Notes: generated by a model from the letters alone, not told the origin. 64,000 nucleotides of DNA from Sulfobacillus sp. (GCA_027309085.1 DAIDDL010000011.1:1-64000); one strand, 5' to 3'. Shown: positions 26,209 to 35,667, numbered from the stretch's first letter. Translations and numbers: made by a program.

Positions 26209-26228
26209 CTGGCCGCAAGAATGGCCAG
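26209..26228. repeat. hairpin sharing its loop with the one at 15774-15803
   Basis: CTGGCC (26209-26214) pairs with GGCCAG (26223-26228) around GCAAGAAT. The core matches the terminator-like hairpin near 15779-15798 in both stem and the GCAAG part of the loop. Confidence 0.5.
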
Positions 26229-26246
26229 TTTCATCATAAAACAATT

Positions 26247-26270
26247 TGGGCTCCCCTTTAGGGGAGCCCA
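26247..26270 (-). terminator. rho-independent terminator of the grpE-hsp70-J operon
   Basis: A perfect 10-bp stem (26247-26256 with 26261-26270) has a 4-base loop. On the minus strand it is followed by AAATTGTTTT. It lies 28 bp after the J-like gene stop. Confidence 0.7.
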
Positions 26271-26297
26271 GCGCGGACAGTCGGCATACTGGCGGGC

Positions 26298-27539
26298 CTA
26301 GCGGGGCGCAGACTCCGAAGGCCACCGGATGAGGTCGGGCTGCAACGCCCGGTAAAGCCTTGGGTACTGATTTTCCATGTATTTTACAACCTCATGGCTG
26401 CCTAATGGGAAAGGGGCATCAGGCCGTTCCTGCAATACTTCATCAAGGGCGGCAGAGCTCAGATTGGCGTGAAGTTTTCCGTAATTCTCAGTGAGGTATG
26501 ATACAAAAGCATTGGACAGAGAGAAATCAGAAAGGGCACCAACCAGCTGCCGGAGAATGATGGCGCCGTCCATGTACCGCCGCCGGGCTGTCCGCAATGC
26601 GTGGTTTGACGGATCGAGAGTTAGCAGCAGGTCTGTGTAGGTGACAGCATCGGGCCAGTCTTTGCGTGTGGTTGCCTCATTGCGCCGCAAGTCCAGTTCG
26701 GCCGTGACCTCCGCCATATAGGGTTGGCCGGATGAGCGGAGCAAGGCTGGCTTCACTCTCTTGGCGATCGTTGTGGACAGTTCAGCGTCGAGGCCCGCAT
26801 ACATCATCGCATCGATCCACTGCAGGTACACCTCCCAGTCATGTCGCGTGGGGATTTTCCGGCGGGAGATCAAGCGGCTGAAGGATTTCATCGCATCTTT
26901 GGGGCGGTCCACGTCAAGGTAGAGATCAAACAGTTCCTGCGCGATCGCGGTCGATTTAATGGCGGAATAGTCCTGAGCAATCTCCTCAATTTGCCGGATG
27001 CACTCATAGAGATCTGGTGTGGAATAGGCGTGGTTGATCAGCAGTTCTATTTTTTTTGCGTCGTCCGGAGCTAGTTCCAAGGCCATGGCGAAGGCTGTAT
27101 CAGACGCTTCCACATGGCCTAACTGGCTGTGTGCCTGAGCAATTTTAAGGTAGGTAGCGGCAGACGGCTGGATTGCTGAAATTTTCTCCAAGATGGATAG
27201 CGCGTCCTGCACGCGCTCTTTGGCCATCAGCATCTGCGCTTGAGCAGACAGGTCCTGCAGTGAGGCTCCATAAAATCTTTCCAAGTCATATTGGCGGCGT
27301 GTTTGCGCATTGCTTAAGACCTCGTAGGCACCCCGGATGACTTGGAACTTCTCCGGCTCTCCTTCCGGGGAAAATAGCTTGACCAGATCTAAATAGCGCT
27401 GGCGAATCGTCTCGGCATCAGCCTTGACATCCACTCCAAGCACCTGATAGTGGGTGCTCGCCTTCACAGGCGCTGGCGGGTTTGAAGGGCGGCGCTGCGG
27501 TTTTTTGGTCTTGTGGTGCTGTTTTGGTTTTTTGGCCAT
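26298..27539 (-). CDS. J-domain-like protein with degenerate HPD and TPR-like repeats
   Basis: About 413 residues. A Lys-rich N-terminus (about 30 residues) leads into a J domain (HYQVLGVDVKADAETIRQRY ... AYEVLSNAQTRRQYD, about 31-90). The HPD tripeptide that activates Hsp70 is replaced: helix II is followed by LFSPEGEP. The rest is helical with TPR-like pairs (about 100-250) and no zinc fingers, so it is not a classical DnaJ. ATG 27539 follows GGAGG; the frame is open to 27605. It is the third gene after grpE-like and hsp70-like genes, so it probably works with that Hsp70 despite the missing HPD. Confidence 0.75.
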   Translation of the reverse strand: MAKKPKQHHKTKKPQRRPSNPPAPVKASTHYQVLGVDVKADAETIRQRYLDLVKLFSPEGEPEKFQVIRGAYEVLSNAQTRRQYDLERFYGASLQDLSAQAQMLMAKERVQDALSILEKISAIQPSAATYLKIAQAHSQLGHVEASDTAFAMALELAPDDAKKIELLINHAYSTPDLYECIRQIEEIAQDYSAIKSTAIAQELFDLYLDVDRPKDAMKSFSRLISRRKIPTRHDWEVYLQWIDAMMYAGLDAELSTTIAKRVKPALLRSSGQPYMAEVTAELDLRRNEATTRKDWPDAVTYTDLLLTLDPSNHALRTARRRYMDGAIILRQLVGALSDFSLSNAFVSYLTENYGKLHANLSSAALDEVLQERPDAPFPLGSHEVVKYMENQYPRLYRALQPDLIRWPSESAPR

Positions 27540-27586
27540 CAGGGAACGTCCTCCATTTACACGGGATTTGTGGACGGATGCAGCAA

Positions 27587-29464
27587 TCAAAACGAAGCTT
27601 CCCACTCAAAGAGCAGATCCGTCGCCTCGTCCAAGGCGTCTTGCAGCGCTGCCAAGTTGCCTTGGTTGGCTGCTGCCTCGAGATTCTTGACTAGGAGTTT
27701 AGCCTTGCCTGATATTTTTGGGGATCGATGCGACAAGTACGGTGCCAGGTCGGCCAGCGTAATTTCTGCTTCTTGGTGAAGGTCATTCGCCGCATCAGAC
27801 TGGTTTCCCGCTGGGACGACGCCTGCCAGCATATCGCCTTCCCCACCGAATTCATCCTCCATGGTGTCGAATGCGTCCAGCGCGTCCTCTTGTTCGGTGA
27901 CTTCTGGACCGTGTGCCCACAGGCTCTCGAGCCGGGCCTGGCTGGCTTGGAAACTTGCCGCAGATTGCCTCTCAAGGCCATCGTGCACCACAATTTTCTG
28001 GGTTTTCTTGGTCGAAATGATTTGTGCGGAGGCCTCTAAAATCCCATTGAGATTATATCGGAATGTGACTTGAATAGGTTCTTCACCGGCCATGGCCGGT
28101 GGGATCCCCGTCAGGCGAAAAGAACCGAGCGCAAAGTTGTTGGCGACCATGCGGTCTTCTCCCTGAAATACTTCAACTTCCACTTCGGTTTGACCGTTGT
28201 CCACCGTCGTCACCGTTGTGGTGCGGGTACAGGGAATCGTGGTGTTGCGTGAAATTATCGGGCTGAAAAAGCCGGGGCCCCAGCGGCCGGCCGATAAGGG
28301 TTCGGCTACCGCAATTCCCATGGAAAATGGGGCGACGTCGGTCACCACCAGCCCTGATTCCGACAGGGCTCCCGATTTGAGGCCGGCCTCTACAGCGGCA
28401 CCGAGGGCTACCGCCAAATCCGGGTCAATTTCACTGTGAACCGTCTGCTGGAAATATTCAGAAATCATTGACTGGACTTGGGGAATACGGGTTGAGCCGC
28501 CGACCATGAGGATATCGTGTATGTCTTGCGGGGTCAGGTTGGCCTGGCTCAGAACATCCGACACCAACGCCATCGTCTCGTTGAGCCAAGGCTGAATCAG
28601 TTGGACGAATTCCTTGCGGGTGATCTCAGTGCTCAGCATGATGGGTGTGCCGTTATCTACAAGCAGGACCGGAGATTCCACGGTGGCGGTATTTTCCGAT
28701 GACAGGGTCCATTTAATATGTTCTGCCAGGTCTTTGAGCAGAGCCCGCGCGCGCAGGTTGTCCCTAGGGTCTACCCCAAACTGGGACTGCACGCGCTCAG
28801 CCATCCAGTCGACGAGGCGCCAATCAAAATCCTCACCGCCTAGCTGGCGGTTGCCGTTTGAAGACCGGACTTCCAGAACCCCCTGGTCCACCGTCACCAC
28901 CGATACATCGAAAGTGCCACCGCCAAGATCATAGACCAGGATATTTTTGTGCCCTTGACTATGATTCAACCCATAGGCCAGAGCCGCTGCTGTCGGTTCA
29001 TTGATGATGCGCTCCACAATAAATCCGGCAAGCTCCCCGGCCCGCTTGGTCGCCCGCCTCTGAGCATCGCTGAAATAGGCCGGGACCGTAATGACGGCCT
29101 CTATATCTTCCTCACCGAATATGGGAATCAGATATGAGCGCAGTTCTTTGAGAATCAAGGCGGAAATTTCTTCTGGCAAGAATTTTTTGCCAGCCAGCGT
29201 GACCGGAGCGGTACTACCCATGCTCCGCTTGATAGCCGCTACTGAGCGGTCGGGCATCGCCACCAAACCGTCACGCGCATGTTTACCTATAATCACCCGG
29301 TCTTGAGTGTCAATGAGTACGCATGACGGAAGGAGAACATCGCCCTCAGGAGAGGGGATGACATAGGGAGTTCCTTCCCGGATATATGCGACTGAGGAAT
29401 TGGTCGTGCCTAAATCAATTCCGACGACTGGGCGAAAGCCTGCGCCTTCGGCATCTTTACTCAT
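27587..29464 (-). CDS. Hsp70 (DnaK-family) chaperone
   Basis: About 625 residues. The nucleotide-binding domain is complete: GIDLGTTNSSVA (phosphate 1), VYDLGGGTFDVSVV (phosphate 2) and ILMVGGSTRIPQVQ (adenosine), with NEPTAAALAYG between. The beta substrate-binding domain follows (about 395-510), then a helical lid with an acidic linker; the C-terminal EEVD-like tail is absent. The ATG at 29464 overlaps the grpE-like stop by eight bases. With the grpE-like and J-like genes it forms a self-contained set, possibly separate from the housekeeping DnaK. Confidence 0.92.
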   Translation of the reverse strand: MSKDAEGAGFRPVVGIDLGTTNSSVAYIREGTPYVIPSPEGDVLLPSCVLIDTQDRVIIGKHARDGLVAMPDRSVAAIKRSMGSTAPVTLAGKKFLPEEISALILKELRSYLIPIFGEEDIEAVITVPAYFSDAQRRATKRAGELAGFIVERIINEPTAAALAYGLNHSQGHKNILVYDLGGGTFDVSVVTVDQGVLEVRSSNGNRQLGGEDFDWRLVDWMAERVQSQFGVDPRDNLRARALLKDLAEHIKWTLSSENTATVESPVLLVDNGTPIMLSTEITRKEFVQLIQPWLNETMALVSDVLSQANLTPQDIHDILMVGGSTRIPQVQSMISEYFQQTVHSEIDPDLAVALGAAVEAGLKSGALSESGLVVTDVAPFSMGIAVAEPLSAGRWGPGFFSPIISRNTTIPCTRTTTVTTVDNGQTEVEVEVFQGEDRMVANNFALGSFRLTGIPPAMAGEEPIQVTFRYNLNGILEASAQIISTKKTQKIVVHDGLERQSAASFQASQARLESLWAHGPEVTEQEDALDAFDTMEDEFGGEGDMLAGVVPAGNQSDAANDLHQEAEITLADLAPYLSHRSPKISGKAKLLVKNLEAAANQGNLAALQDALDEATDLLFEWEASF

Positions 29465-30035
29465 TCTCCTCGCCCTCCTTGTAGACAATGACCTGGGCTT
29501 TGCGGTAGAGTCGGCCGTCCTTCGTCAATCCACGTCGGAGAAGGCGGACAACCTGATAAGGGGCAGGGTGACTGCCCGTACGGTCGCACTCGTGGGTGGT
29601 CCCCAAGGCTTCCGCTTGCCGGGGGTCATAGATTTTTCCTAAAATGTCCATATCGTGAAACCCGTATTGTGATAGCGCATCTTGAAGGTTGCCGGCCCAC
29701 TTGCTGAACAGCGAGCTCCACTCTGCCGGTGGTCCCGCCGGGGTTGCACAGAGGGCGTCAAGGTCATCGAGCCAGGCGATAAGCCGCAAGGCCGTGTTGT
29801 CGGACTGTTGCGCCGCAACTTCCCTCTGCCTTTCCGCTTCGCTGCTGACGTTAGCCAAGCCCTGCTCAATATTATGAAGCGACTCTGCCAATGTCTTTTG
29901 ATTGCGGTAGCTCCAGCGGATGAATTTACTTAGTTGCTCGGTCAGTGCCGACAAGGATGCGCCCGCATCGCTTGTCTCTGCAGACGGGTTGTCCGGCGCG
30001 GCACTCCCTTGTTTTCGAAAATGGAACGGCCACAT
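29457..30035 (-). CDS. GrpE-like nucleotide exchange factor
   Basis: About 192 residues. A coiled-coil N-terminal region (roughly residues 25-80) precedes a small beta domain. The C-terminus reads RLLRRGLTKDGRLYRKAQVI, equivalent to the conserved end of GrpE. An insertion-rich middle makes it divergent. ATG 30035 follows AAGGGAG; the open frame extends to 30086. It promotes ADP release from the Hsp70 encoded by the overlapping next gene. The region upstream shows no CIRCE element. Confidence 0.75.
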   Translation of the reverse strand: MWPFHFRKQGSAAPDNPSAETSDAGASLSALTEQLSKFIRWSYRNQKTLAESLHNIEQGLANVSSEAERQREVAAQQSDNTALRLIAWLDDLDALCATPAGPPAEWSSLFSKWAGNLQDALSQYGFHDMDILGKIYDPRQAEALGTTHECDRTGSHPAPYQVVRLLRRGLTKDGRLYRKAQVIVYKEGEENE

Positions 30036-30463
30036 ACAGCAAACTCCCTTTAAAAATCGCATGATGAATCGTAAGCATTTTACCATGAGCAGATTTTTTT
30101 TGTGTAAATTTTTGGTGATGCAAGGTCAGCGATACCGACTTTCGACACCGCAAGGCAGTACCGGTGTCATGAGGGAAGATACAGCCAGAGTCTGCCCTGC
30201 CAGGTGGACATGCATCCCCAGATCCATCCCCTCAGGTGAGACTGCGCGCGGAGCAAAAAAGAGTAAAACTGGTGGATACAGCTCGATAATGCGCCAAAAC
30301 TCACAGGAAGTACCGTCGCGTTTTTTTTGCTGGAGGGTAAGAATCCGGCAATGACGGGTTTCCGGATGCTTACCCTCTGGGCCGTAGTACAGCTCCCAGT
30401 GTACTACGGCGCCCGATTGACTGACGCTCTCCCCAGAAGGTTTTCTTCTCAAACGCGCGAGCA
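30036..30463. repeat. intergenic region with two tandem hairpins, likely left end of the TnpB element
   Basis: A 14-base arm at 30335-30348 pairs with 30362-30375 with one mismatch. Immediately after it, a perfect 11-bp stem is formed by 30381-30391 and 30400-30410 around an 8-base loop. Both lie just before the decayed TnpB gene; IS200/IS605 elements carry subterminal hairpins. A T8 run precedes the first stem. No gene is supported here. Confidence 0.5.
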
Positions 30464-31195
30464 ATGCGCCAGTATGCAAAGACTCTCTACAATGTCGGAT
30501 GGTATTCGATTCGGCCATACCATTTTCTCGAAGGCCGGTACTTGCGCTACGAATCTAACTATCACACCGTCAAGGTCAGCAAATTCTCAAAATCGTGGAT
30601 CGTGCATTTCGGTCACGATTCTATGATGTGAAAGTTCCTCACTACATGGAGAAGGCTGCAGTCTTTCGACGAATGCTATTGTGCATGAAGGATGAGTGCT
30701 TGCCGATTCGCCTGTCGAACGCATCAAAGTGGCTTTCCGACACGACTGCGGGACAAGGCATTAAAGAAGTGCGCATCATCAACCAAGGAACGTGCGCGGT
30801 TCTTCACCGTGCAATTGCCAGCAAAGAGCTGCAGGTGGTGTCGCAAGAATCTGCCTTGGGAATTGATCTCAGACTCGGTAATTTGGCGATGTGCGTCAAT
30901 AGTACAGAGGGGGGCCATCTCTTCTGGACGGAGAACTTAATCATCAACGGGCACCTGGCGCAGTGCAATCGGTCTTGGATCTTAAAAAATGGCGCGAATC
31001 ACGATGAGCCGTAATCACCGCGAGCACGACCCCCGGATGAAGGCCGCGCGATACCTCATCCACTATTGCCTGGGGCACCGCAGCGGGACCGTCATTGTCG
31101 CGAGAACGCCGACTGGAAGCAGCACATCCGTCCGGGAACGCGCAACACCCAAGGAGCGAATCGTGCCTGGTCTCTCTTTGTATCTTTGCGTGGCG
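30464..31195 (+). pseudogene. decayed IS605/IS1341-type TnpB (OrfB) gene
   Basis: TnpB sequence is spread over several frames. The frame starting at 30464 gives YAKTLYNVGWYSIRPYHFLE, LRYESNYHTVK and then TGA at 30629. A second frame (to TAG/TAA near 31014) gives IKEVRII and the RuvC-I motif ALGIDLRLGNLAMCVN. Further pieces, RYLIHYCLGHRSGTVIVA and ENADWKQHIRPGTRN, lie in two frames near 31040-31130 and correspond to the RuvC-II side. At least three frameshifts or stops are needed, the zinc finger is not recognisable, and no TnpA was found. The element is inactive; its right end is probably lost under the neighbouring gene. Confidence 0.75.
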
Positions 31196-32656
31196 TCAAG
31201 AATCGGCAGCTCCAGACTCGAGGTCGGTTGTGCCAAGCAGGTAATCAACGACGTTGCGCGCCGAAAAACGTTGGCCGAAACGCTCCAGAAGCGGCAAGAG
31301 TTCTTCAAGCGCATCGCCGCTGGTTACGACCGGGGGCTCAACGTAGCCTCCGTGTTGAATCTGAGCGTAGCCTGATGCCGACATCAGGCCGTTGCACAGG
31401 CACAGGCGCCTATAGGTATCTTCCAGCTTCCCGCCGTGCGCAATGTAATCGTCCATGGGTCCCGCCGCGCACCGCTGCTGAATATGGCCCCGGCTGTCCT
31501 GATAGGATTCGCGCAGGTAGCCCAGATCGCAAATGCGCGGCCGATTGTGATAGATGTTCTTCTCCGACAAGGTGCCGGGCACACTGACCACCTTAAACGG
31601 AAATCCCGTGGGAGATGCGAGGGGATCCGTGTACACGGATGCTGTGCCGTCTTCCAGCGTGCTGAACACCCGCTGCCTAAGTTCGGGAATCAGTCCTGAT
31701 TCTTCGCAGTAGGCAAAGAGCGTGCCCACCTGAATGCCATTGGCCCCCTGCTCCCATGCCGAACGGAGCCCGGAACGTGATCCAAACCCGCCCGCCAGCC
31801 AAAAAGGATACCCTAATTTGGCGATAGCTGTGACGTTCGCTGTATCGCGGGGATGGTACACAGGCTGCCCTATCGCGTCATACTCCATCACCCCGCGCGG
31901 AGGCGCATTGTGCCCCCCGGCACGGGCGCCCTCGACAATAAAGCCGTCTACGGCTCCTGTAGCTTTCTTGATCAGCATGACAGCCAGAGTGGCCGCGGAG
32001 ATGATGGGAAAGAACCCAGGGCGGTGAAGACGGCTGCTTGGCGCTGACTCTGCGTAATCGGCGGGATTGAAGCGAATGACAGAATTGCCGGCAGAGGGCG
32101 CGTCACTCACCGTGTAGCGCATGGCAACTTCCTCATGTTCTGCAAGACGGTCCAGCACTCCGGGGATCTCGCGCGGGATTCCTGCACCCATTAGCACGGC
32201 ATCGACCCCAGCTTGCATGGCTCCATAGAGAATAGGCAGATTCGGCAGCTCGACTTTGGTCAGCAGGTTGATTCCCACCGTTCCCGCCTGCCCTGCTTTG
32301 GCCAGCCAGACTTCTGCGAATCCCCCCAGCATAGCCAGTGAGGTTCTCCACCGGTTGGGTGACAGTGTCCAGAGCGGGATGCGGGCATAGGGCTGATTCG
32401 CTTTTCTGCCATGCGGCTGAAAAAATCTTTCAATCACATCTGCGGCCATCTGCGGCCAGGGACTGGCCTTCAGGGCCCTGCGCATGTGGCCTCCGGGATC
32501 TCCGTCCTGCAGGCGCCTGAGCAGCACCATGTCAATTGCTGTCCCTGACACCACTCCCAGTTGCCCGGCCGACGAGACCGCACGGGCCAGAGGCCAGTGT
32601 GATACCGCGATTCCCATGCCTCCTTGAATAATGGCAGGCCACTTCCGATCTGTCAT
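31196..32656 (-). CDS. nitronate monooxygenase / 2-nitropropane dioxygenase-like FMN enzyme
   Basis: About 486 residues, longer than typical nitronate monooxygenases (about 320-380). The TIM-barrel FMN features are visible: IIQGGMGIAVSHWPLARAVS at the N-terminus, GFIVEGARAGGHN (phosphate/FMN region with His), PFWLAGGFGSRSGL, and NGIQVGTLFAYCEES. The C-terminal 150 residues contain a Cys-rich segment and have no assigned role. ATG 32656 is chosen over 32698 because GGAAGG lies suitably upstream. It is followed by the TnpB relic. The substrate is unknown; PfaD-like enoyl reductases share this fold and length. Confidence 0.75.
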   Translation of the reverse strand: MTDRKWPAIIQGGMGIAVSHWPLARAVSSAGQLGVVSGTAIDMVLLRRLQDGDPGGHMRRALKASPWPQMAADVIERFFQPHGRKANQPYARIPLWTLSPNRWRTSLAMLGGFAEVWLAKAGQAGTVGINLLTKVELPNLPILYGAMQAGVDAVLMGAGIPREIPGVLDRLAEHEEVAMRYTVSDAPSAGNSVIRFNPADYAESAPSSRLHRPGFFPIISAATLAVMLIKKATGAVDGFIVEGARAGGHNAPPRGVMEYDAIGQPVYHPRDTANVTAIAKLGYPFWLAGGFGSRSGLRSAWEQGANGIQVGTLFAYCEESGLIPELRQRVFSTLEDGTASVYTDPLASPTGFPFKVVSVPGTLSEKNIYHNRPRICDLGYLRESYQDSRGHIQQRCAAGPMDDYIAHGGKLEDTYRRLCLCNGLMSASGYAQIQHGGYVEPPVVTSGDALEELLPLLERFGQRFSARNVVDYLLGTTDLESGAADS

Positions 32657-33028
32657 CCACTTGTCCGTCCTTCCGGTGTGCTGCTGCCCATCGTACAATA
32701 TTAAGGCTCTTTCTATGTTATCATGCCCACCAAGCCATGGAGAGCGTCTGCGCCTAAATAGTTCTTTGGATGTGACAATAATGAGTCCGGCAGATAGCCG
32801 CGCGAAAAACGCACGGTCCTAATGGCCTAGAGCGCCAGCGCTAATCCAGGGGCGCTGGGCCTCTGGCCGAGCCGATTCTGTGTCGAAAAGGACTATACCA
32901 AAGTTTCACGGCGGCGGCAATCAGCAGATGACGGTGCGGGCGGGTGGATATTGGCCGGGCGCCGGCACATACTAGGATGTCGGTTGCGCCTAGTGGTTAT
33001 GATGAGTGCTAGCCCGACTCGGAGGGGG
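32657..33028. other. divergent spacer with a long imperfect hairpin
   Basis: About 370 bp between divergent genes. An imperfect GC-rich stem-loop spans 32824-32867, with inner arms CCAGCGC and GCGCTGG. AT-rich sequence near 32695-32720 probably holds the promoter for the minus-strand gene. The plus-strand frame is open from 32951 but reads unlike a protein before 33029. Confidence 0.4.
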
Positions 33029-34225
33029 ATGCCTGAATCCATGGCGACACGGCAGGCAGTGGTGCTTGGCGCCCGGTTTGGAGGGTTGGCGGTGGTCACC
33101 TGGCTGCGCAGGGTCTATAGCCCCCAGACCCTCGACATTGTGGTCATCGACCGGTGGGAAGAGACCATTTACCGTCCCGGTCTGGTGCACGCCATGACGG
33201 TAGAGCCACTGCAGGTGGTCCCCCCTGTCCGCATGGCCATGGCAGCCTTTTGGAAGCGCCACCACGTGCAGTTTATTCACGATACAATTACCGGTCTGGA
33301 CCCCCAACGGCGGCAGATCTACACCGTCTCCCACCCGCCCATTTCCTATGCCGCGCTGTTCGTGGCGACAGGGAGCGACCCAGGCTGGGACACTGTGGAT
33401 GGGCTGGGCCCTCACAGGGGAGGCATCTGCGAAGGGTATCTGGCCCGGCAGACGGCGTCAAACTTGACGCCACGCCCCCCCAGACGGATGGTCTTCGCAG
33501 CCGGGATGATTCACGGCAATCCTGCGTGGACTCCCCAAATTTCTGTGGGCTGCGAGTGTCCCCTACTCGAATCAGCACTCTTGTGGGAGGACCGCCTGAG
33601 GCGCAGCGGCCTGCGCGAAGACGCAGACATTGTGGTGCTGACTCCGGCTGCGACCATTGCCGAAAGCGCTGGGCCACAGGCCCAACAGTGGCTTCGCCAA
33701 GCCTTTTCCCGCCGCGGCATCCGGGTGATTACGGGGGCCTCCTATAAAAAAGTGACGGACAGCGAAGTGATTCTTGCGGATCGGCGCATTGATTATAACG
33801 GCAGTCTGTGGATTCCCCCTTATATCGGAGCATCTTGGCTCCGCGGGAGCGCCATCGAAGACGGATATGGGTGGATTCCTACAGACGGTTACCTGAACCA
33901 TCCGGATTACCCTGACATCTATGCCGTGGGGGACGTTGCGAGCCACCCGTGGCCCAAAATGGGTCACAGCGCTATGGTTCAAGCGCGCATCGCAGTGCGC
34001 CACTGGTACGGGGTCCAAACCCACCGCCCGCTTCCTAGGCCCTATCACCCCGAGCTTCTGTGGGCCATGGACACAGGAGGGGGGCGGGGGCTGTTTGTGC
34101 AAAGTGATGTGTTTTATGGCGGAACGCGCGAGATTGTCCATTCCGGATATTGGCCCTGGGCTGCCAAGCAAATCTTCCAAAAAACCTATGTGTCACTGCG
34201 GGGGGCGCTCCCCTTGATGCCCTGA
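33029..34225 (+). CDS. FAD-dependent oxidoreductase, SQR/NDH-2-like
   Basis: About 398 residues. The N-terminal FAD-binding strand reads AVVLGARFGGLAVV, the second dinucleotide fold lies around 130-170, and the conserved YAVGDVASHPWPKMGH near residue 315 binds FAD. The overall pattern resembles sulfide:quinone oxidoreductase and type-2 NADH dehydrogenase. A CEC pair near residue 175 is reminiscent of one SQR cysteine, but the distal C-terminal Cys of SQR is not seen, so sulfide oxidation is only a possibility. ATG 33029 (or 33041) follows GGAGGG. The C-terminus has an amphipathic WPWAAKQIFQK stretch that could touch the membrane. Confidence 0.7.
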   Translation: MPESMATRQAVVLGARFGGLAVVTWLRRVYSPQTLDIVVIDRWEETIYRPGLVHAMTVEPLQVVPPVRMAMAAFWKRHHVQFIHDTITGLDPQRRQIYTVSHPPISYAALFVATGSDPGWDTVDGLGPHRGGICEGYLARQTASNLTPRPPRRMVFAAGMIHGNPAWTPQISVGCECPLLESALLWEDRLRRSGLREDADIVVLTPAATIAESAGPQAQQWLRQAFSRRGIRVITGASYKKVTDSEVILADRRIDYNGSLWIPPYIGASWLRGSAIEDGYGWIPTDGYLNHPDYPDIYAVGDVASHPWPKMGHSAMVQARIAVRHWYGVQTHRPLPRPYHPELLWAMDTGGGRGLFVQSDVFYGGTREIVHSGYWPWAAKQIFQKTYVSLRGALPLMP

Positions 34226-34261
34226 TGGCAGTGCGGGAAGCACTGTCCTGCTACGCGCCAA

Positions 34262-34298
34262 AAGGATCCGGGTGGCTATTGGGGTCAGCCGGATCCTT
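34262..34298 (-). terminator. hairpin after the enolase gene
   Basis: AAGGATCC arms (34262-34269 with 34291-34298) extend with inner GGCT/AGCC pairs. On the minus strand a TTTT follows. It probably ends the pyruvate kinase-enolase transcript and may serve the convergent gene too. Confidence 0.55.
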
Positions 34299-34368
34299 AG
34301 GGTGAAGCGATGTTGCAATTCTAATCCTGCTGTCTTTTCTGAAATCGATCTTCCCGCCCCATCTCCGC

Positions 34369-35667
34369 CTAAAACCTGATGGGCCGGCAAAATGCGTCTG
34401 TGCCGGCGTAGGCTGCGGCAGGTCCCAGGCTTTCTTCAATACGCAGCAGCTGATTATACTTTTCTACCCGCTCGCCCCTGGTCGGCGCGCCGGATTTCAG
34501 GTGCCCGGTGTCCAGAGCCACGGTGAGGTCGGCAATAAAGCTGTCGATAGTTTCCCCGGAACGGTGGGACACAAAAGCTCCCCACCCGTGGAACTGCGCT
34601 AGGCGTGTGGCGGCAATCGTCTCGGTCAGCGTGCCGATCTGGTTCAGTTTGATCAAAGAGGCGTTGGCCACGTTTTCCTCGATGGCCCGCGCAATGATGG
34701 CGGGATTCGTGCAGAAGATGTCATCGCCTACCAGTTCGATAAGCCCGCCAAGACGCTGATTGAGCACCTTCCAGCCCGTCCAGTCGTCTTGAGCCATCCC
34801 GTCTTCAAGCAGGCAGAAGGGGTAATTTTGCACCAGCCGCTCGTAGTAGTCAATGAGCTCATGGCTGGTCAGGTCCTTCTTTTCCGTGCGCAGGTGGTAT
34901 TTGCCGTCCTGGTAGAATTCGCTGGACGCAGCGTCGATAGCCACACCGACTTCTTGTCCAGGCTTGAGGCCTGCCTTTTCAATTGCGGCCACAATCAGGT
35001 CCAGCGGTTCGCGGTTTGAGGAGACAATGGGCGCGAAGCCGCCCTCGTCTCCTACCCCGACCGACAGCCCTTTGGACAGCAGTTCAGACTGGAGTGCGTG
35101 GTAAATTTCCGCGCCCCAGCGCAGGGCTTCGCGGAACGTGGCAGCGCCATAAGGAGCGATCATGAATTCCTGGACGTCGGCCCCCTGCCAGTGGGCGTGC
35201 ACCCCGCCGTTCATGATGTTCATCATCGGCACCGGGAGCCGCGTCGATCCGGGACCGCCGAGGTAGCGGAAGAGAGGCAGCCCGCTGAGTTCAGCGGCAG
35301 CCCGGGCGCACGCCATGGATACGCCCAGCAGGGCATTAGCTCCGAGACGCGACTTGTTTGGGGTGCCGTCGAGCGCAATCATGGTATCGTCAATCAGCTT
35401 CTGGTCGCGCACATCCAGCGATATGACTGCGGGCGCAATCACTTCTTTGATGTTGTCGACGGCGTGGAGCACGCCTTTGCCGCCAAATCGCTTCGGGTCG
35501 CCGTCGCGCAATTCCACAGCTTCCCGGCTGCCCGTGGAGGCCCCCGAAGGGACAGCGGCGCGGGCGTGCACCCCGCTACCCAGTGTGACTTCCACCTCCA
35601 CGGTGGGATTTCCCCGTGAGTCCAGAATTTCCCGGGCAGTCAGTTTGACAATTTGATGATCCATCAT
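34369..35667 (-). CDS. eno: enolase
   Basis: This 432-residue protein has the usual length. Visible sites are the N-terminal AREILDSRGNPTVEVEV, the flexible loop GAST near residue 40, the Mg ligands in VAIDAASSEF, LLEDGM and LVGDDIF, and the signature IKLNQIGTLTET with SHRSGET. The ATG follows GGGGAGGA. It converts 2-phosphoglycerate to phosphoenolpyruvate and lies 102 bp after pyruvate kinase on the same strand, the next glycolytic enzyme. Small change: SHRSGETID where most enolases have SHRSGETED. Confidence 0.97.
   Translation of the reverse strand: MMDHQIVKLTAREILDSRGNPTVEVEVTLGSGVHARAAVPSGASTGSREAVELRDGDPKRFGGKGVLHAVDNIKEVIAPAVISLDVRDQKLIDDTMIALDGTPNKSRLGANALLGVSMACARAAAELSGLPLFRYLGGPGSTRLPVPMMNIMNGGVHAHWQGADVQEFMIAPYGAATFREALRWGAEIYHALQSELLSKGLSVGVGDEGGFAPIVSSNREPLDLIVAAIEKAGLKPGQEVGVAIDAASSEFYQDGKYHLRTEKKDLTSHELIDYYERLVQNYPFCLLEDGMAQDDWTGWKVLNQRLGGLIELVGDDIFCTNPAIIARAIEENVANASLIKLNQIGTLTETIAATRLAQFHGWGAFVSHRSGETIDSFIADLTVALDTGHLKSGAPTRGERVEKYNQLLRIEESLGPAAAYAGTDAFCRPIRF

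Noticed and set aside
34226-34368. Second terminator for the FAD oxidoreductase in the same spacer
   Set aside because: The GGAAGCACTGTCC region gives only weak pairing; the single 34262-34298 hairpin explains the spacer.
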